Origin: Ancylobacter lacus
GTDB taxonomy: Bacteria > Pseudomonadota > Alphaproteobacteria > Rhizobiales > Xanthobacteraceae
Direction of reading: 5' to 3'
Assembly (NCBI RefSeq): GCF_018390635.1
Contig: NZ_JAHBGE010000057.1
Location: 81,347 to 145,346 of the forward strand
DNA: 64,000 nt
The notes under the pieces were generated by a model. The model was not told where the DNA came from. It searched no databases and saw only the letters and a program-made list of their open reading frames with translations. Both the position numbers and the translations under genes were made by a program. Shown one piece after another: positions 38,672 to 48,179 of this stretch (its first letter is position 1; each line of letters opens with the position of its first letter).

Positions 38672-39601
38672 ATGCCCATGTTCCGCCGCCTGCTCGACGC
38701 TCCCTATGTGCTGCTGACTCTGGTGCCGCTGCTCTGGGCCGGCAACATCGTGCTGGGGCGGCACGTCGCGGGGCAGGTGCCGCCGGTGGCGCTGGCGTGG
38801 TTCCGCTGGACGCTGGCCTTCCTCATCCTGCTGCCCTTCGCCTGGCGCTACCTCAGGCAGGACTGGCCGGTGATCCGCCGCAACATGGGCGTGCTCACCC
38901 TGCTCTCGCTGTCGGGCATCACGCTCTACAACACGCTCTATTACTGGGCGCTGCAGACCAGCCCGGCGCTGAACGGGCTGCTGATGGCCTCCGTCGCGCC
39001 GCTGCTGATCGCCGCCTGGGCCTTCGTGCTGCTGGGCGAGCGGCTCTCGCTCGGCCAGAGCGCGGGCATCCTGCTGTCGCTGGTGGGGGTGCTGGTCATA
39101 TTGTGCCGCGGCGATCTCTCGGTGCTGACCGGCATCGCCTTCCACACCGGCGACATCTGGTTCTTCGTCGCCATGGTGCTCTATGCCTTCTATTCCGCGC
39201 TGCTGGCGAAGCGCCCGGCGATGAGCCGGCTCGGCTTCCTCGCCTTTTCGCTCGGCTGGGGCGCGGCGCTGCTGACGCCGGCCTTCGTGTGGGAGCGGAT
39301 CGCCGGCCCGCCGCTGCATTTCAACGCGCTGACGCTGGCCTCCTTCGCCTATGTCTCGGTGTTCGCCTCGGTGCTGGCCTATCTCTTCTTCAACCGGGGC
39401 GTCGAGATCGTGGGGCCGAACCGGGCGGCGCCGTTCTTCCACCTGCTGCCGGTGTTCGGCTCGGCCCTCGCCATCCTGCTGCTGGGCGAGGCGCCGCATC
39501 TCTACCACGCGGTGGGGTATGCACTGGTGCTGGCAGGCGTGGCGGCGGCCACCTTCTTCGGGCGGCGGCGCCGCGCGGTCACCCCAGCTCGAAGCTCGTG
39601 A
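38672..39601 (+). CDS. EamA/DMT-family permease
   Basis: 309-residue inner-membrane transporter of the drug/metabolite superfamily with ten predicted helices in two EamA repeats. Motifs include LTLVPLLWAGNIVLGRHVAG, ALAWFRWTLAFLILLPFAWR, SVAPLLIAAWAFVLLGERLS and VFGSALAILLLGEAPHLYHA. Typical substrates are amino acids or nucleotide-like metabolites, direction usually export; none can be assigned. The start could be ATG 38672 or 38678. The C-terminus overlaps the convergent acetyltransferase gene by 23 bases. Confidence 0.88.
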   Translation: MPMFRRLLDAPYVLLTLVPLLWAGNIVLGRHVAGQVPPVALAWFRWTLAFLILLPFAWRYLRQDWPVIRRNMGVLTLLSLSGITLYNTLYYWALQTSPALNGLLMASVAPLLIAAWAFVLLGERLSLGQSAGILLSLVGVLVILCRGDLSVLTGIAFHTGDIWFFVAMVLYAFYSALLAKRPAMSRLGFLAFSLGWGAALLTPAFVWERIAGPPLHFNALTLASFAYVSVFASVLAYLFFNRGVEIVGPNRAAPFFHLLPVFGSALAILLLGEAPHLYHAVGYALVLAGVAAATFFGRRRRAVTPARSS

Positions 39602-40424
39602 CGCCGTAGAGCCGGGCAAGGTCCACCGGCCGGATCGGGCCGGCATACATCCGCGCCGTCTCGAACACCGGTTCAAGCCCCGCCGCCTCGGCGAGGCGGC
39701 GGGCGGCGGCATTGGGCTCCGGCACGTCGAAGAACAGCTCGCCCTCCCCCGCCACCGCCGCCAGATGGGCAAAGAGCCGTTCGGCCGCGCCCTCCGCCTC
39801 CGCCACCAGCGGACCGATCTTGAAGCCGGTGCGCGCCGGCCGCACCACGCCCCAGCCGCTCAGCCGGCCGTCGCGGAGAAGGGCAAACCCCTGATGGCCG
39901 GGCGCCGTGGTCCACGCCCGCAGGAAGGCCTCGCGCGGGGCGGGAAACACGGCGGCATCGCTCGCCGCCAGCGCGGCGAACGGCACCTGCGCGAGAGGCA
40001 CCACGCCCTCCCCGGCCGCAGGGGCGACACGCGGCCGCCCGCCATAGCGGATGTTGCGGTGGGAGAAGACGAAACCGTCGCGGGCGTAGTTCGCCTGCTG
40101 CGCCAGCACCCCGTCGAGGCCGATGGTGCGGCCGGCGGCGTGGGCCCGCCCCGCCTGCCACAACCGCCAGCCGAAACCGCGCCCGCGCAGGTCCGGCCGC
40201 ACGATGTAGAAGCCGAGAAAGGCGAAGGTATCGTCGTAATTCACAACGGAGAGCGTCGCCGCGGGCTCTCCCTGCCATTCCGCCACAAGGAAGCCGCGAG
40301 GATCGGCGACGGCGAAGCAGGCGGCGTCGGCGAGACCGGGGTTCCACCCCTCCGCGGCCGCCCATTCCACCGCCAGAGGGATCTCCTCCGGCATCATGTG
40401 CCGGATCTTCAGGGCTTCGGTCAT
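39579..40424 (-). CDS. GNAT acetyltransferase with second C-terminal domain
   Basis: 281-residue protein. The first half is a GNAT domain (IRHMMPEEIPLAVEWAAAEG, then FYIVRPDLRGRGFGWRLWQA, where RGRGFG is the acetyl-CoA loop). The second half (FFDVPEPNAAARRLAEAAGL, FETARMYAGP) matches the Acetyltransf_18 (formerly DUF1248-type) extension often fused behind GNAT in this family. Substrate unknown. It is convergent with the EamA gene and overlaps its 3' end, and divergent from the small channel gene 35 bases away. Confidence 0.85.
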   Translation of the reverse strand: MTEALKIRHMMPEEIPLAVEWAAAEGWNPGLADAACFAVADPRGFLVAEWQGEPAATLSVVNYDDTFAFLGFYIVRPDLRGRGFGWRLWQAGRAHAAGRTIGLDGVLAQQANYARDGFVFSHRNIRYGGRPRVAPAAGEGVVPLAQVPFAALAASDAAVFPAPREAFLRAWTTAPGHQGFALLRDGRLSGWGVVRPARTGFKIGPLVAEAEGAAERLFAHLAAVAGEGELFFDVPEPNAAARRLAEAAGLEPVFETARMYAGPIRPVDLARLYGVTSFELG

Positions 40425-40459
40425 GATTTCACCCGCGAATCGGAAGGCCGGAGACCCCC

Positions 40460-40879
40460 ATGCTGCGCGACCTCGTGCTCGGGATCATGATGAACCTGGC
40501 GGTCATGATGGTCCATGTGGGAACCACCGTGCTGCTGATGATGATCCACGACCACTACCAGCCCAACCCCGCCAAGCGGCTGCCCCACGCCAAGCACGTG
40601 CTGCTCATGATGGGCTCGGTCACGCTGCTGCTGGTGGCGCATCTGTTTGAGGTCGGGCTGTGGGCGATGGTCTACCGGCTGCTCGGCCTCGTCTCGAACG
40701 GGCCGGACGCCTACTACTCCGCGTTCATGACCTACACGACCCTCGGCCTCGGCCACGCCGTGGAGCTGGAGCATGCCCGGCTGGTGGAGCCGCTGACGGC
40801 GGCCAGCGGCATCATGATGTTCGGCTGGACCACCGCGATCCTCATCAACGTGCTCCAGCGCGGCGGCAAGCAGCGCTGA
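40460..40879 (+). CDS. Two-TM ion-channel-like protein with altered selectivity filter
   Basis: 139-residue membrane protein with helices at about 5-30, 48-75 and 108-133. The layout TM, pore-like segment, TM (FMTYTTLGLGHAVELEHARL then EPLTAASGIMMFGWTTAIL) resembles Ion_trans_2 potassium channels. The filter that normally reads TVGYGD is TLGLGH here: the Tyr and Asp are replaced, which could change or abolish potassium selectivity. A His/Asp/His-rich loop (IHDHYQPN) follows the first helix. No regulatory RCK domain. Start ATG 40460. Confidence 0.75.
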   Translation: MLRDLVLGIMMNLAVMMVHVGTTVLLMMIHDHYQPNPAKRLPHAKHVLLMMGSVTLLLVAHLFEVGLWAMVYRLLGLVSNGPDAYYSAFMTYTTLGLGHAVELEHARLVEPLTAASGIMMFGWTTAILINVLQRGGKQR

Positions 40880-40928
40880 ACCCGTGCGGACGCAGGGCAT
40901 GCGGCAGGGCCGCCCGCATGCCCCGCGC

Positions 40929-41846
40929 TCACGCCGGCCGGTGGTGGGCGTGCCAGTGGCGGGCGATGTCAATGCGCCGCGTCACCCACACCCGGTCGTG
41001 GCGGGCGATGTGGTCGAGGAAGCGTTCCAGCGCCACGATGCGCCCCGGCCGGCCGACGAGCCGGCAATGCAGCCCGATGTTCAACATCTTCGGCGCCTCG
41101 GCCCCTTCCGCGTACAGCGCGTCGAAGCTGTCGCGCAGATAGGTGAAGAACGGGTCGCCCGAATTGAATCCCGCCGGAATGGCGAAGCGCATGTCGTTGC
41201 TGTCAAGCGTGTAGGGAATGGTGAGGTGCGGCCCGTGCGGACCCGCGATCCAGTAGGGCAGGTCGTCGGCATAGGCATCGGAATCATAGAGGAAGCCGCC
41301 CTCCTCCATCACGATCCGGCGGGAATGCTCCGAGGTGCGCCCGGTGTACCAGCCGAGCGGGCGCTCCCCCGTGACCTCGGCGTGCAGGCGCATCGCCGCC
41401 TCGAAATGGGCCTTCTCCGCCTCATAGGTGAAGTCGCGATAGTCGATCCATTTCAGCCCGTGGCTGGCGATCTCCCAGCCGGCCTCCTTCATCGCCGCCA
41501 CCGCCTCGGGGTTGCGGGCGAGCGCGGTGGCGACGCCATAGACGGTGAGCGGCAGGTTGCGGCGGGTGAACAGCCGCCACAGCCGCCAGAAGCCGGCACG
41601 GGCGCCGTATTCGTAGATCGACTCCATGTTCATGTGGCGCTGGCCGGGCCAGGGCTGCGCGCCGACGATCTCCGAGAGAAACGCTTCCGAGGCGGCGTCG
41701 CCATGCAGGACGCAGTTCTCCCCGCCCTCCTCGTAGTTCATCACGAACTGCACCGCGATGCGGGCGCCGCCCGGCCATTTCGGGTCCGGCGGGGTGCGGC
41801 CATAGCCGACGAGATCGCGGGGATAGCTGGAATCGAACGAGAACAT
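40929..41846 (-). CDS. puuE: PuuE-type allantoinase / polysaccharide deacetylase fold
   Basis: 305-residue cytosolic NodB-fold hydrolase closely matching PuuE, a cofactor-independent allantoinase that opens allantoin to allantoate. YPRDLVGYGRTPPDPKWPGG and IAVQFVMNYEEGGENCVLHG are the family hallmark, together with LKWIDYRDF, GWYTGRTSEHSRRIV and LNIGLHCRLVGRPGRI. MFSFDSSYPRDL was taken as the start; the frame continues 15 codons upstream. No other ureide gene is adjacent. Allantoin breakdown yields glyoxylate, which gcl could use, but a physical link is lacking. Confidence 0.86.
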   Translation of the reverse strand: MFSFDSSYPRDLVGYGRTPPDPKWPGGARIAVQFVMNYEEGGENCVLHGDAASEAFLSEIVGAQPWPGQRHMNMESIYEYGARAGFWRLWRLFTRRNLPLTVYGVATALARNPEAVAAMKEAGWEIASHGLKWIDYRDFTYEAEKAHFEAAMRLHAEVTGERPLGWYTGRTSEHSRRIVMEEGGFLYDSDAYADDLPYWIAGPHGPHLTIPYTLDSNDMRFAIPAGFNSGDPFFTYLRDSFDALYAEGAEAPKMLNIGLHCRLVGRPGRIVALERFLDHIARHDRVWVTRRIDIARHWHAHHRPA

Positions 41847-42048
41847 GAGACGGCCACCAGGCGGAAGCGCGACGCGGCGCGGAGAACGCAAACTGTAGCC
41901 ACCACAGCTCCAAAACGGAACTTCCTATGAATTCGGCCGGAAAAGCGTCGCCGCCCCCTCGACAATCGGAGTGCGAGGCTCTTGGATTGCCGCAGCTGCG
42001 AACAGCAGCCTGCGAACCGATCCCGCGAACAGATCACGGCCTGGCACC

Positions 42049-42696
42049 ATGTCGCTCCCCGATCCCAGCTTCCTCCTCGCCCGCGCGCCCGTCGTGCCGG
42101 TGGTCACGGTGCCGAGCGTCGCGGCGGGGGTGAAGCTCGCCCGCGCGCTGGTGGAGGGCGGCCTGCCGCTCATCGAGGTGACGCTGCGCACCGAGCCGGC
42201 GCTGGAGGCCATCGCCGCCATCGCCGCCGAGGTGCCGGACGCCATCGTCGGCGCCGGCACGGTGACGCGGCCGGAACTGGTGGAGAAGTCGATCGCCGCC
42301 GGCGCCCGCTTCCTCGTCAGCCCCGGCGTGACGCCCGCGCTGCTGGAGGCCTTCGCCGAGGCGCCGGTGCCCGTGCTGCCCGGCTGCGCCACCCCGTCCG
42401 AGGCGATGACGCTGCACGCCATGGGCTTTTCGGTGCTGAAGCTGTTCCCGGCCGAAGCCGTGGGCGGCGCCAATCTCATCAAGTCGATCGCCGCGCCGCT
42501 GCCGGACCTGCGCTTCTGCCCGACCGGCGGCATCGGGCCGGACAATGTCGGCAAATACCTCGCCCAGCCCAATATCCTCGCCGTGGGCGGCTCCTGGGTC
42601 TGCCCCCACGACCTCGTCACCATGGGCGACTGGGAGGCGATCGTCGCCCTCTCCCGCGCCGCCAGCAAGCTGCACCGCGCCGCCTTCCCGCTGTGA
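42049..42696 (+). CDS. eda: KDPG/KHG aldolase
   Basis: 215-residue class I aldolase splitting 2-keto-3-deoxy-6-phosphogluconate into pyruvate and glyceraldehyde 3-phosphate (Entner-Doudoroff), or 4-hydroxy-2-oxoglutarate into pyruvate and glyoxylate. The general base Glu is in IEVTLRTEPALEAI, the Schiff-base Lys in VLKLFPAEAVGG, and the phosphate site in CPTGGIGPDNVGKYL. The ATG at 42049 gives a normal length; the ribosome-binding site is weak. No edd next to it; kdgK is at 5.8 kb. Confidence 0.93.
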   Translation: MSLPDPSFLLARAPVVPVVTVPSVAAGVKLARALVEGGLPLIEVTLRTEPALEAIAAIAAEVPDAIVGAGTVTRPELVEKSIAAGARFLVSPGVTPALLEAFAEAPVPVLPGCATPSEAMTLHAMGFSVLKLFPAEAVGGANLIKSIAAPLPDLRFCPTGGIGPDNVGKYLAQPNILAVGGSWVCPHDLVTMGDWEAIVALSRAASKLHRAAFPL

Positions 42697-42732
42697 GCCG
42701 GCCGCGGGCGCCGCGGCGGCACGGCGCCCGCC

Positions 42733-44115
42733 TCAGCCCGCCGGCCAGGTTTCCTTCCACAGCTTCATCACCTCGCCGCGCAGGGCCGGCGGCGGGTTGC
42801 CGAGCGGCTTCTTGGCGCCCGTCACCGAGACGATGCCGAAGAGTTCACGGGTCTCCGGCCGATAGAGCACCATCATGGCATTGTCGCCGCAGTCGTGGGG
42901 CTTGCAGACCGCCACCAGGAGATAGCGGGTACCGGCGAGGGAGACGGCCTTCTGCTGACCCGGCCCCTGCATGTCGACCAGCCAGTCCTCGCGGCGGGCG
43001 AGCGGACCGAGCACCTTGAGATAGGCCGCCCTGAAGCCGGCATCGCTCATCGCGTCCTTGTCGGCGAAGGCGTCGACTGTGCTGGCCTGGCCGGACACCG
43101 GCGCCGCGGGCGCTGCCGGCGGCGGCGCGGCAGCGGTGGCGGTGGCAGCGGTGGCGGTGGCAGCGGCGCCGCAACGGCGCAGCGCGGCCTTGCCCTCGGG
43201 CACGCTGGCGGCGGCGTCGAGCGCCTTCTCGGCGGCGCTGAGGCCGTCTCCGCCCATGCTCCACAAGCCGTCGCCCTTGACCGAGACGATCAGCCCGTCG
43301 CCCCCGCCGTGCAGGGCGTAGGAGATCGAGTCGTCGTCGGGGCCCATGTAGTTCGTGATCGCATTGGCCCGCGCGAACGTCCCCGCCCCCGCCGCCGTGT
43401 CGAGGCGGATCGCATCGGCGGCGATCGTCACCTTCGGCTTCAGCGTACAGTCGCCTTTCGGCGCGAAGTCGCCATGCGTCGCGGGGAACAGCGCGAGATC
43501 GGGGTTGGGAGGTCCGGCAGGGGCTGACGCGGCAGGGGCTGGCGCGGCAGGGGCTGGCGCGGCAGGAGCCGACGCAGCGGATGGCGGTGGGGCGACGGGC
43601 GGGACCGCCGGCTTGGCGGTCGACGCCTGCGCTGCCGCGTCGGCGCAGGGCGTCGCCACATAACCATGCCCGTCGAACCGCCAGACCGGCTGGCAGCCCT
43701 TCGCCTGCAGGGTGAAGTCGGCCCAGCCGCGGGAGCGCGTACCGAGCGGGCGGATGACGCCGGGCACCTTCGCCACCACGTCCCAGTCGCCGGCGGCGTT
43801 CCGGTGCAGAACAAGCGACTGGGTGCCGGGATCGGGGTAGCAGGCGGGGTCGATATCCTGCGTCACCGCCTCGCCGGAACCGTCGCCATCGAGGTCGATG
43901 AACATCACCCGCGGGTTGGTGGGATGGCCGCAGGCATTGAGAATCTTGCCCCCGGCCGCCGAGATGCCCGCCGCCGTCATCAGCTTCATGGTGTCGGCCT
44001 GATCGCGCAGCTGCGCCGCGGCAGGGCCGGCGGGCAGGAGGAGCGCCAGCGCCGCGAGCGCCAGGGTCGGGACCGGCGGAACCGCAAGGGCCGGGTTCAG
44101 GCGCGGGAAGGCCAT
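42733..44115 (-). CDS. Exported protein with C-terminal Ivy-type lysozyme inhibitor domain
   Basis: 460-residue protein with a signal peptide (LALAALALLLPAGPAAAQ). The N-terminal half (about 35-190) has two Cys-containing segments (NACGHPTNPRVMFIDLDGDG, RGWADFTLQAKGCQPVW). After an Ala/Pro linker, residues 235-350 are a further region, then an Ala/Thr linker. The last 100 residues contain AYLKVLGPLARREDWLVDMQ and LLVAVCKPHDCGDNAMMVLY. CKPHDC is the inhibitory loop of Ivy, which plugs the active site of C-type lysozyme and can also act on lytic transglycosylases. A three-part architecture is unusual for Ivy, normally about 150 residues. RBS GGAGCTTC supports ATG 44115. Confidence 0.8.
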   Translation of the reverse strand: MAFPRLNPALAVPPVPTLALAALALLLPAGPAAAQLRDQADTMKLMTAAGISAAGGKILNACGHPTNPRVMFIDLDGDGSGEAVTQDIDPACYPDPGTQSLVLHRNAAGDWDVVAKVPGVIRPLGTRSRGWADFTLQAKGCQPVWRFDGHGYVATPCADAAAQASTAKPAVPPVAPPPSAASAPAAPAPAAPAPAASAPAGPPNPDLALFPATHGDFAPKGDCTLKPKVTIAADAIRLDTAAGAGTFARANAITNYMGPDDDSISYALHGGGDGLIVSVKGDGLWSMGGDGLSAAEKALDAAASVPEGKAALRRCGAAATATAATATAAAPPPAAPAAPVSGQASTVDAFADKDAMSDAGFRAAYLKVLGPLARREDWLVDMQGPGQQKAVSLAGTRYLLVAVCKPHDCGDNAMMVLYRPETRELFGIVSVTGAKKPLGNPPPALRGEVMKLWKETWPAG

Positions 44116-44234
44116 GGGCAGAAGCTCCGCACTCCCGCGGGCGGTGCGGGTCGGGACACGATAGCCGGGCGCGAGTTGGCTGCCAGCCCGGCGCCGCTGC
44201 GACCGATCGCACCGATCCGGCGGGGCCATGGCGT

Positions 44235-44894
44235 TCACACCGGGCGCCGCCATCCGAAGCGCTCGCTGCGGCTCATGGTGATGCCGCGGGTCTCCAGCCA
44301 GCGGACGACGACATGCACCAGCACCATCAGCGCGGCGAGCCACGCCAGCTTCTCAACGGTGAGGCCGCCCGCGACGATGCCCCAGGCGGCATAGACCCGC
44401 TCGTCACCACCCGGCAGATACACCGCCAGGGTCGGCAGCAGGACCTCGTTGAGCGCGATGGCGAGGCCGACGACGCGCACCCAGTGGCGCGCCACGCGAT
44501 AAGCCGGGTATCGCGCCGCCCGGCTCTCCGGGTACAGCGCGACGAGATAGATCGGGATGCAGATCAGCACCGAGATGACCAGGTTGTTCAGGCCTTCGTC
44601 GGTATAGAGGTCCACGCCGAGATAGAGAGAAACCGCGTAGGCGATGACGGCGGTGATGATTCCGGCCACCGGGAAAATCGGCACCGCGACGACAAAGCCG
44701 ATGCCGACAAGAATGGGAATGAGCGCCAGCAGAAACAGGCCGGGCATGGCGTCTCCGCCACCTCTGCCCACGGCCGGACGGTTGCGCCCCTCGCGCTCGG
44801 CGACGCCGCGATCATAGGCTTCGCGGTCGATCGGCACATGGTGCGTGTAGCCGTCGCGGCCGGCAATATAGTCAGGATCCAGATTATTGACCAT
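44235..44894 (-). CDS. Membrane protein of unknown function
   Basis: 219-residue protein with a hydrophilic 48-residue N-terminus (NLDPDYIAGRDGYTHHVPID) and about five or six hydrophobic helices (for example GLFLLALIPILVGIGFVVAV; ISVLICIPIYLVALYP; LAALMVLVHVVVRWL). I recognise no family and no catalytic motif. It is on the same strand as, and 120 bases upstream of, the Ivy-domain protein, so the two may be co-transcribed. The gap to serA (44895-45147) shows nothing clear. Confidence 0.7.
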   Translation of the reverse strand: MVNNLDPDYIAGRDGYTHHVPIDREAYDRGVAEREGRNRPAVGRGGGDAMPGLFLLALIPILVGIGFVVAVPIFPVAGIITAVIAYAVSLYLGVDLYTDEGLNNLVISVLICIPIYLVALYPESRAARYPAYRVARHWVRVVGLAIALNEVLLPTLAVYLPGGDERVYAAWGIVAGGLTVEKLAWLAALMVLVHVVVRWLETRGITMSRSERFGWRRPV

Positions 44895-45147
44895 GCCACC
44901 CCTGCCCCGCAGACACGCCTGATGACGGGAAACATCATCATCTGGCCCATCTGCGGCGGCAAGAGCGGTTGTGCCGGCGCGTCATGCATTTTACGGCGTG
45001 TGGAGACGCGCGAGGGCCGAAACCACCGGCCCTCGTGCTGATTACGTTAGGTCATCATCCGCCCGGTAGCCTTCCGGCTCCGCTGTTCATCCGAATACTT
45101 CCGCCCGATGGTCACGCGCGCCCGATGCCGGGGACGCGCGACCGGCA

Positions 45148-46734
45148 TCAGAACGTCAGCGGCTTGGCCTGCTTCACATGCGGCAGCGCCTGCACCTTGG
45201 CCAGCACCTCGCCCGGCACCGCGCCGTCCACCTCGACCAGCGCGATGGCATCGCCGCCCTGACGGTCGCGGCCGAGCGCGAAGGTCGCGATGTTCACCCC
45301 GGCGTCGCCGAGCAGGCTGGCGAAGCGGCCGACGAAGCCCGGCTTGTCCTCGTTGGTGACGTAGATCATCGAGGGCGCGAATTCGGCGTCGACCTTGATG
45401 CCCTTGATGTCGACCATGCGCGGGCGGCCATCGGCGAAGACGGTGCCGGAGATCGAGCGTTCCATCCTGTCGGTCACCACCGTCAGCGTCACCAGGCTCT
45501 CGAAGTCGCCGGTGGCGGCGCGGGTGGTCTCTTCCACCACGATGCCGCGCTCCTTGGCGATGCTGGGGGCGGAGACGACGTTGATGTCCTGCAGCGCCGG
45601 GCGCAGCAGGCCGGCCACCGCGGCGGAGGTCAGCGCCTTGATCTTCAGCTCCGCCGCCGCGCCCTCATAGGTGATGCGCACGGTCTGGATGTCGGTGTCG
45701 GTGAGCTGGCCGGCGAAGGAGCCGAGCTTTTCCGCCAGCTCGATGAAGGGCTTCAGCTTCGGGGCTTCTTCCGCCGTAATCGAGGGGAAGTTCACCGCGT
45801 TGGAAATGGCGCCGCGCAGCAGATAGTCGCTCATCTGCTCCGCCACCTGCAGCGCCACATTCTCCTGCGCTTCCGTGGTGGAGGCGCCGAGATGGGGGGT
45901 GCAGATCACGTTGGGCAGGCCGAACAGCGGGTTTTCGGTCGCCGGCTCGGTGACGAACACGTCGAAGGCCGCGCCCGCGACATGGCCGCTCTTCAGCGCC
46001 TCGGCGAGCGCCGCCTCGTCGACCAGCCCGCCGCGGGCGCAGTTGACGATGCGCACGCCCTTCTTGGTCCGGGCGATCGCCTCGGCGGAGAGCACGTTGC
46101 GGGTCCGCTCGGTCAGCGGGGTGTGCAGGGTGATGACATCGGCCCGGGCGAGCAGGTCGTCCAGTTCCACCTTCTCGACGCCGAGGTCGAGCGCCCGCTC
46201 CGGCGAGAGGAAGGGGTCGTAGGCCACCACCTTCATCCTCAGCCCCAGCGCGCGGTCGGCGACGATGGAGCCGATATTGCCGCAGCCGATGATGCCGAGC
46301 GTCTTGGCGGTGAGCTCGACGCCCATGAAGCGGTTCTTCTCCCACTTGCCGGCCTGGGTGGAGGCGTCGGCGGCGGGAATCTCGCGGGCCAGCGCGAACA
46401 TCATGGCGATGGCGTGCTCGGCGGTGGTGATGGAATTGCCGAACGGCGTGTTCATCACGATCACGCCCTTGGCGGTGGCGGCCGGGATGTCGACATTGTC
46501 GACGCCGATGCCGGCGCGGCCCACCACCTTCAGCTTCTTGGCATTGGCGAGAATCTTCGGCGTCACCTTGGTGGCCGAGCGGATGGCGAGGCCGTCATAG
46601 TCGCCGATGATCTCGGCGAGCTTGTCCTTGTCCTTGCCGAGAGCCGGCTGGAAATCGACCTCAATGCCGCGATCCTTGAAGATCTGCACCGCGGCGGGGG
46701 AGAGGGCGTCGGAGATCAGTACACGGGGAGCCAT
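45148..46734 (-). CDS. serA: D-3-phosphoglycerate dehydrogenase
   Basis: 528-residue NAD-dependent enzyme of the long (type I) form, first step of serine synthesis. Catalytic residues are Arg in VNCARGGLVDEAAL, Glu in FDVFVTEPATENPLF and His in CTPHLGASTTEAQENVALQ; the NAD fold is TLGIIGCGNIGSIVADRALG. An allosteric substrate-binding domain and a C-terminal ACT domain (YVTNEDKPGFVGRFASLLGD, then NIATFALGRDRQGGDAIALV) follow, giving likely serine feedback. serC lies 260 bases upstream on the same strand. Confidence 0.96.
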   Translation of the reverse strand: MAPRVLISDALSPAAVQIFKDRGIEVDFQPALGKDKDKLAEIIGDYDGLAIRSATKVTPKILANAKKLKVVGRAGIGVDNVDIPAATAKGVIVMNTPFGNSITTAEHAIAMMFALAREIPAADASTQAGKWEKNRFMGVELTAKTLGIIGCGNIGSIVADRALGLRMKVVAYDPFLSPERALDLGVEKVELDDLLARADVITLHTPLTERTRNVLSAEAIARTKKGVRIVNCARGGLVDEAALAEALKSGHVAGAAFDVFVTEPATENPLFGLPNVICTPHLGASTTEAQENVALQVAEQMSDYLLRGAISNAVNFPSITAEEAPKLKPFIELAEKLGSFAGQLTDTDIQTVRITYEGAAAELKIKALTSAAVAGLLRPALQDINVVSAPSIAKERGIVVEETTRAATGDFESLVTLTVVTDRMERSISGTVFADGRPRMVDIKGIKVDAEFAPSMIYVTNEDKPGFVGRFASLLGDAGVNIATFALGRDRQGGDAIALVEVDGAVPGEVLAKVQALPHVKQAKPLTF

Positions 46735-46993
46735 GGGATCAGGTCCGTTTGGGGATCGCCCGCAGCGGGGGCGGATCGGTCGTTCGGAAAGGGGTCCCGC
46801 CGCTGGCGGGAGGAGACGGCGAAGCGTTCGTCGGGCGCCCGCCCCTTCGCAGAGGGCGGGGAGAGGGTCTGCTCCAGCGGAAAGACGCGGCCGGGAGGAG
46901 GAAGCCAATTTTCCGTCGGAGCACCGCATCGGCCCCTTCGCCGCCTCCTCGCGTCAGCGGCGGGGAAGCGGAGAGGCGATCAGGCGAAGGCGG

Positions 46994-48169
46994 TCAGGCG
47001 GCGCGCTTGAGGCCCGCCTTCGCCTCGGCATAGGCCCAGTCCAGCCAGGGCGTCAGCGCCTGCAGGTCGGCCGCCTCCACCGTGGCGCCGGCCCAGATGC
47101 GCAGGCCCGCCGGGGCATCGCGATAGGCGCCGATGTCATAGGCGACGCCGGCCTTTTCCAGCGCGGCCGCCAGCGCCTTGGCGAAGGCTTCCTGCGCCTC
47201 CGCCGGCAGCGCCTTCACCTCGGGGTCGGCGACGACGAGGCACACGCTGGTGTTGGAGCGGTTGGCAGGATCGCGGGCGAGGAAATCGACCCAGCCGGTG
47301 GCCTCGACCCAGTCCGCCAGCACCTTGAAATTGGCGTTGGACCGGCCGACGAGGCCCTTGAGCCCGCCGAGCGACTGCGCCCATTCCAGCGCGTCGATAT
47401 AGTCCTCGACGCAGAGCATGGACGGGGTGTTGATCGTCTCGCCCTGGAAGATGCCCTCGATCAGCTTGCCGCCGGAGGTGAGGCGGAAGATCTTCGGCAG
47501 CGGCCAGGCCGGCACATAGCTCTGCAGCCGCTCCACCGCGCGGGGCGAGAGGATGAGCATGCCGTGGGCCGCCTCGCCGCCGAGCACCTTCTGCCAGGAG
47601 AAGGTGACGACATCGAGCTTCGCCCAGTCCAGCTCCTGCGCGAAGGCGGCGGAGGTGGCGTCGCAGATGGTGAGGCCCTGCCGGTCGGCGGGAATGAAGT
47701 CGCCATTGGCGACCCGCACGCCGGAGGTGGTGCCGTTCCAGGTGAAGACCACGTCATGGTCGAAATTCACCTGCGCGAGATCGGGCAGCTCGCCATAGCC
47801 CGCCTTCAGCACCCGGGCATCCTTCAGCCGGAGCTGCTTCACCACATCGGTGACCCAGCCCTCGCCGAAGCTTTCCCACGCCAGCATGTCCACGGGGCGG
47901 GCGCCGAGCAGCGACCACAGCGCCATCTCCACCGCCCCGGTGTCGGAGGCGGGAACGATGCCGATGCGGTAGTCAGCGGGGATTTCCAGAACCTCCCGGG
48001 TGAGGTCGATGGCGCGCTTGAGCTTCGCCTTGCCGACCTTGGCGCGGTGGGACCGGCCGAGCGGCGCGCCGCTCAAGGCCTCCAGCGTCCAGCCCGGACG
48101 CTTCGCGCAGGGACCCGAGGAAAAATTGGGGTTCGCCGGCTTCGCCGCCGGCAGAGCGTTCGTCGTCAT
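46994..48169 (-). CDS. serC: Phosphoserine aminotransferase
   Basis: 391-residue PLP enzyme converting 3-phosphohydroxypyruvate to phosphoserine, of the alphaproteobacterial type. [15 protein letters not shown] near the start, [32 protein letters not shown], the PLP lysine in [19 protein letters not shown] and [16 protein letters not shown] support it. Start placed at [10 protein letters not shown], nine bases after GGAAGG; an ATG three codons upstream is possible. The ribosome-binding site can pair in a leader hairpin, see 48180-48220. Forms a serC-serA unit. Confidence 0.95.
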   Translation of the reverse strand: MTTNALPAAKPANPNFSSGPCAKRPGWTLEALSGAPLGRSHRAKVGKAKLKRAIDLTREVLEIPADYRIGIVPASDTGAVEMALWSLLGARPVDMLAWESFGEGWVTDVVKQLRLKDARVLKAGYGELPDLAQVNFDHDVVFTWNGTTSGVRVANGDFIPADRQGLTICDATSAAFAQELDWAKLDVVTFSWQKVLGGEAAHGMLILSPRAVERLQSYVPAWPLPKIFRLTSGGKLIEGIFQGETINTPSMLCVEDYIDALEWAQSLGGLKGLVGRSNANFKVLADWVEATGWVDFLARDPANRSNTSVCLVVADPEVKALPAEAQEAFAKALAAALEKAGVAYDIGAYRDAPAGLRIWAGATVEAADLQALTPWLDWAYAEAKAGLKRAA

Positions 48170-48179
48170 CTGTGCCATC

